Source: Candidatus Aenigmatarchaeota archaeon (GTDB lineage Archaea; Aenigmatarchaeota; Aenigmatarchaeia; GW2011-AR5). From it: 14,743 nt of DNA. A program made the position numbers and the translations under genes. Where the stretch lies: NCBI GenBank assembly GCA_016187365.1, contig JACPJX010000008.1:1-14743 (forward strand), given 5' to 3'. The notes beneath the pieces were generated by a model that ran no database searches, was not told where the DNA came from, and was given only the letters and a program-made list of their open reading frames with translations. Positions 12,376 to 14,743 of the stretch are shown in pieces. Numbering within the stretch: the first letter of the stretch is position 1; each line of letters opens with the position of its first letter.

Positions 12376-13482
12376 ATGGTTGAATACGATGAGTTCGGGC
12401 CGGAGAAGATAATCGATGTCTACCACCCGAAGACGGGGATGCGCGGCTTTCTTGTTCTGGACAACACGGCGCTCGGTCCCGGGAAGGGGGGCATACGCAT
12501 GACGCCTTCCGTGGGCATAGACGAGGTGGCGAAGCTCGCGCGGGCGATGACGTGGAAGTGCGCCATAGCGGAACTGCCTTTCGGCGGCGCGAAGTCCGGC
12601 ATCATCGCCGATTCGAAGCAGCTCAGCCCCCAGCGGAAGAAGGAGATGATAGAGGCCTTTGCCGAGGCCGTGAAGCCCGTATGCCCCTCCCAGTACATCG
12701 CGGCTCCGGACATGTACATGGCAGAGGAAGAGATGCGCATATTCGTCAATGCCAACGGCTCGCGCAAGGCAGCCACAGGCAAGCCGAAGGACATGGGAGG
12801 CATACCGCACGAGCTCGGGAGCACGGGCTTTGGCGTGTTCCATGCGGCAAAGGCCGCAGTCGGGCATCTGAATCTTGATATGAATAGCGTTACTTTCGCG
12901 GTCGAGGGCTTCGGCAACGTGGGCATGTTCGCCACGAAATTCCTTACTGAGCACGGCGCCACGCTTGTCGCGGCTTCTGATTCGAAAGGCACCATATACA
13001 ATGAGAAAGGAATAGATTTCAAGGAACTGAACGGCGTGAAGGAAAAAACAGGCAGCGTTGTCAATTACAAGGGCGGCAAAGCCCTTCCAAACAGGGACAT
13101 CATAGGCATAAAGGCGGACATGCTGATACCGGCCGCCGTCCCCAACCTGATAGGCATAGGCGATGTCGACAGGGTTCGCGCGAAGATAATAGTCGAGGGC
13201 TCCAACATACCGATGACGCCGGAAGTCGAGGACATGCTCGCGAAGCGCGGGATTACCATGGTGCCTGACATAGTGGCGAACGCGGGCGGGGTGATAAGCA
13301 GCTACGTCGAATACATCGGCAGGACGGAAAAGGAGATGTTCAGCCTCGTCGAGAAGAAAATATCAAGAAATACGAAAATTGTGCTTGAATGCGTCTCCGA
13401 ACACGCGCAGAGTTCCCGCCACTGCGCCATGAAGATTGCCAAGGAGCGCGTGCTCAAGGCGTGCAAATTCTGCCGGATATGA
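12376..13482 (+). CDS. gdhA: Glutamate dehydrogenase (ELFV dehydrogenase family)
   Basis: This 368-residue enzyme interconverts glutamate and 2-oxoglutarate plus ammonia with NAD(P)H. Residues seen: substrate-site K61, catalytic K73 (PFGGAKSGI), D112 (AAPDMYM), dinucleotide-binding GFGNVG at 178-183, and D202 at the end of the second Rossmann strand, which often indicates NAD preference. The length and N terminus resemble leucine dehydrogenases (about 365) rather than typical archaeal GDHs (about 418). However, K37 in GPGKGGIR and S309 in GGVISSY match the residues that bind the glutamate side-chain carboxylate, where leucine dehydrogenases have hydrophobic residues, so glutamate is favoured. 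The in-frame extension to 12238 would read through cassette sequence and was rejected. Its stop overlaps the next gene's start (ATGA). Confidence 0.88.
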   Translation: MVEYDEFGPEKIIDVYHPKTGMRGFLVLDNTALGPGKGGIRMTPSVGIDEVAKLARAMTWKCAIAELPFGGAKSGIIADSKQLSPQRKKEMIEAFAEAVKPVCPSQYIAAPDMYMAEEEMRIFVNANGSRKAATGKPKDMGGIPHELGSTGFGVFHAAKAAVGHLNLDMNSVTFAVEGFGNVGMFATKFLTEHGATLVAASDSKGTIYNEKGIDFKELNGVKEKTGSVVNYKGGKALPNRDIIGIKADMLIPAAVPNLIGIGDVDRVRAKIIVEGSNIPMTPEVEDMLAKRGITMVPDIVANAGGVISSYVEYIGRTEKEMFSLVEKKISRNTKIVLECVSEHAQSSRHCAMKIAKERVLKACKFCRI

Positions 13483-14531
13483 AATATATGAGGAATATAC
13501 CAAAAGGCATTGATTCACTGCTCCTGTTCACGCGCGAGGATGACATAGATCCGAACTTCTACTATTTTACAGGAATGAGTAGGATGCAGCGCCTTACAGC
13601 GTATATGATAGCCGGGAAGGGGAAGCCCGTGGTCATCACAAATCCCCTTGAATATGGGATGCTCTCAAGGAACAGGAATTTCACTGCTGTCAAAACTGAA
13701 AACAGGAAACAGATTCAGTCGGCTTTGCGGCAGCGCCTCGGGGAGAAAGTCGGCATCAACTGCGATTACGTTTCCGTCAATTCCATGAAGAAACTGAGGT
13801 CGGTTCTTAAGGGGAGGAAGTTCATCGACGTCTCGAAGCAGCTTTGCGGGATGCGTGCCGTGAAGGCGAAGGAGGAGATACATAAAATAAGGGAGGCTTG
13901 CAGGATAACGGAAGAATTGTTTTCATTCCTGGAGGCTTCGGCAAGGAAAGGCAGAACGGAGATCGGGATTGCGAACGGCCTCGAAACTGAGGCGAGGCGC
14001 CTCGGGGCGGAAGGCATGGCCTTTCCGCCGATAATCGCTTCCGGCAGGAACAGCGCGGTTCCGCACCACAGGACAGGAAAGGCAAAACTTGCCGGAGGCA
14101 TCCTTCTGGCGGATATCGGAGTCATTTATGAGGGATACTGCAGCGACATTACGCGAACTTACTATATCGGAGAGCCTACCGTTATGCACAAGCACATGTA
14201 CGCCGTCATTAACAGTGCAAGGAAAGAGGCGATAAAAACGGCGAAGCCCGGCGTCCGTGCGAAGAAGATTTTCGAGTCTGCAAACAGCATCATAAAGAAA
14301 GGTTATGGCTCCGGCATGATTCACAGCCTCGGCCACGGTCTCGGCATAGAGGTTCATGAAGCCCCTTCTGTTTCTTCAAAGTCAAAAGAAACCCTTGGGT
14401 CAGGCATGTGCATTACCATCGAGCCCGGATATTACATGTGGGATTTCGGCGTGCGCATAGAAGACGACATAGTCATAGCGAAAAAGCCTGTCATGCTTTC
14501 AAGGGCTCCCGATAATCTGGTAAGCCTGTAG
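13479..14531 (+). CDS. M24-family metallopeptidase (Xaa-Pro aminopeptidase-like)
   Basis: The 350 residues comprise a creatinase-like N-terminal domain (about 1-125) and a pita-bread catalytic domain with the complete dinuclear metal set: D212 and D223 (LLADIGVIYEGYCSD), H286 (SLGHGLG), E315 (TIEPGYY) and E328 (RIEDD). H196-H197 and H293 match further active-site histidines. Such proteins remove the N-terminal residue before proline (PepQ/PepP type) in the cytoplasm. The start at 13479 forms an ATGA overlap with gdhA; a second ATG 9 nt downstream is possible. Frame extension to 13389 lies inside gdhA and was rejected. Coupling of amino-acid release with glutamate dehydrogenase suggests peptide and amino-acid catabolism (inference). 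Confidence 0.88.
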   Translation: MKYMRNIPKGIDSLLLFTREDDIDPNFYYFTGMSRMQRLTAYMIAGKGKPVVITNPLEYGMLSRNRNFTAVKTENRKQIQSALRQRLGEKVGINCDYVSVNSMKKLRSVLKGRKFIDVSKQLCGMRAVKAKEEIHKIREACRITEELFSFLEASARKGRTEIGIANGLETEARRLGAEGMAFPPIIASGRNSAVPHHRTGKAKLAGGILLADIGVIYEGYCSDITRTYYIGEPTVMHKHMYAVINSARKEAIKTAKPGVRAKKIFESANSIIKKGYGSGMIHSLGHGLGIEVHEAPSVSSKSKETLGSGMCITIEPGYYMWDFGVRIEDDIVIAKKPVMLSRAPDNLVSL

Positions 14532-14540
14532 TGAAGATTC

Positions 14541-14743
14541 CTACTTCATTTCCCTCTCGACAGCGCTGAGCACAGCCTGCTGGTTGGCGCCCTCGACGCG
14601 CAGCGTGCCGATGAAGAATGTCGGCGTCGCGCGCACTCCTTTCCGGATGCCTTCCTGATAGTCGCTTTCCACGATGCCCTGCATCGCCCCGCTGTCAAGG
14701 CACGCGTCTATGTCGACGCCGAGCCTGCTCGCATAGTCCTTCA
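14541..14743 (-). CDS. DsbA-like thioredoxin-fold protein, C-terminal fragment
   Basis: The minus strand from the window edge is open to a TAG at 14541-14543, giving about 66 residues. It carries the cis-proline motif RATPTFFIG of DsbA/thioredoxin_4-type proteins, preceded by a helical stretch with DACLDSG and followed by LRVEGANQQAVLSAVE. The CXXC active site would lie upstream, outside the window. It is convergent with the M24 peptidase gene, 9 bp apart. A disulfide oxidase or isomerase would suit the cysteine-paired Ig-like domains of the surface subtilisin, though the link is only inferred. Confidence 0.8.
   Translation of the reverse strand, partial: KDYASRLGVDIDACLDSGAMQGIVESDYQEGIRKGVRATPTFFIGTLRVEGANQQAVLSAVEREMK

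Noticed and set aside
12301..12954. 217-residue minus-strand frame over gdhA
   Set aside because: It is antisense to conserved ELFV motifs and has no recognisable domain.

Overview
The window looks like an archaeal chromosome segment. Several genes have a TATA-like element about 26 bp upstream of the start codon and no room for a Shine-Dalgarno leader, which is the pattern of leaderless archaeal transcripts. The gene set also fits: a stand-alone membrane-anchored Lon-type (S16) protease, a heavily N-glycosylatable subtilisin and a Xer-type recombinase. A DPANN-like lineage is possible, but the sequence alone does not fix the phylum. Most genes are GC-rich; the two genes at 11120-12245 are clearly AT-rich.

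Layout. 4-762 is a membrane-tethered methyltransferase. 801-2052 is a two-gene unit of membrane-anchored hydrolases (bifunctional-nuclease domain, S16 protease). 2059-3290 (minus) is a coiled-coil gene split by an apparent 1-nt frameshift. It diverges, from one shared 52-bp promoter region, from a very large surface subtilisin (3343-6961), also split by an apparent 1-nt frameshift, which is followed by an ATGA-coupled membrane-anchored thermonuclease. 7481-8134 is an HD phosphohydrolase. 8131-10686 (minus) is a three-gene unit: Xer-like recombinase, cation/H+ antiporter, rhomboid protease. 12376-14531 is glutamate dehydrogenase plus an M24 peptidase, and 14541-14743 (minus) is the C-terminal end of a DsbA-like protein.

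The main discovery is at 10733-12320, between the divergent recombinase gene and gdhA. It has the architecture of an integron cassette array: a candidate attI next to the recombinase start, then three cassettes (one non-coding, one Nudix-like, one low-molecular-weight phosphatase/ArsC-like). Two complete attC-like sites (84-86 bp) and one truncated site separate or end them. In each cassette the first bases after the crossover-type G/TT are the reverse complement of the R'' box at that cassette's own 3' end (7/7, 9/9 and 8/9 with one G-T). In each cassette a second, cassette-specific inverted repeat begins exactly 11 nt after that G. The two coding cassettes carry their own archaeal TATA promoters. 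The recombinase has all catalytic residues but lacks the insertion typical of IntI, so this is either a Xer-driven integron-like system or a cassette cluster beside an unrelated Xer gene.

A second theme is the cell surface. By N-terminal anchors and the positive-inside rule, two proteases (S16, S8) and two nuclease-type proteins (BFN, SNase) appear to face outward, and a rhomboid protease and a DsbA-like protein are encoded nearby.
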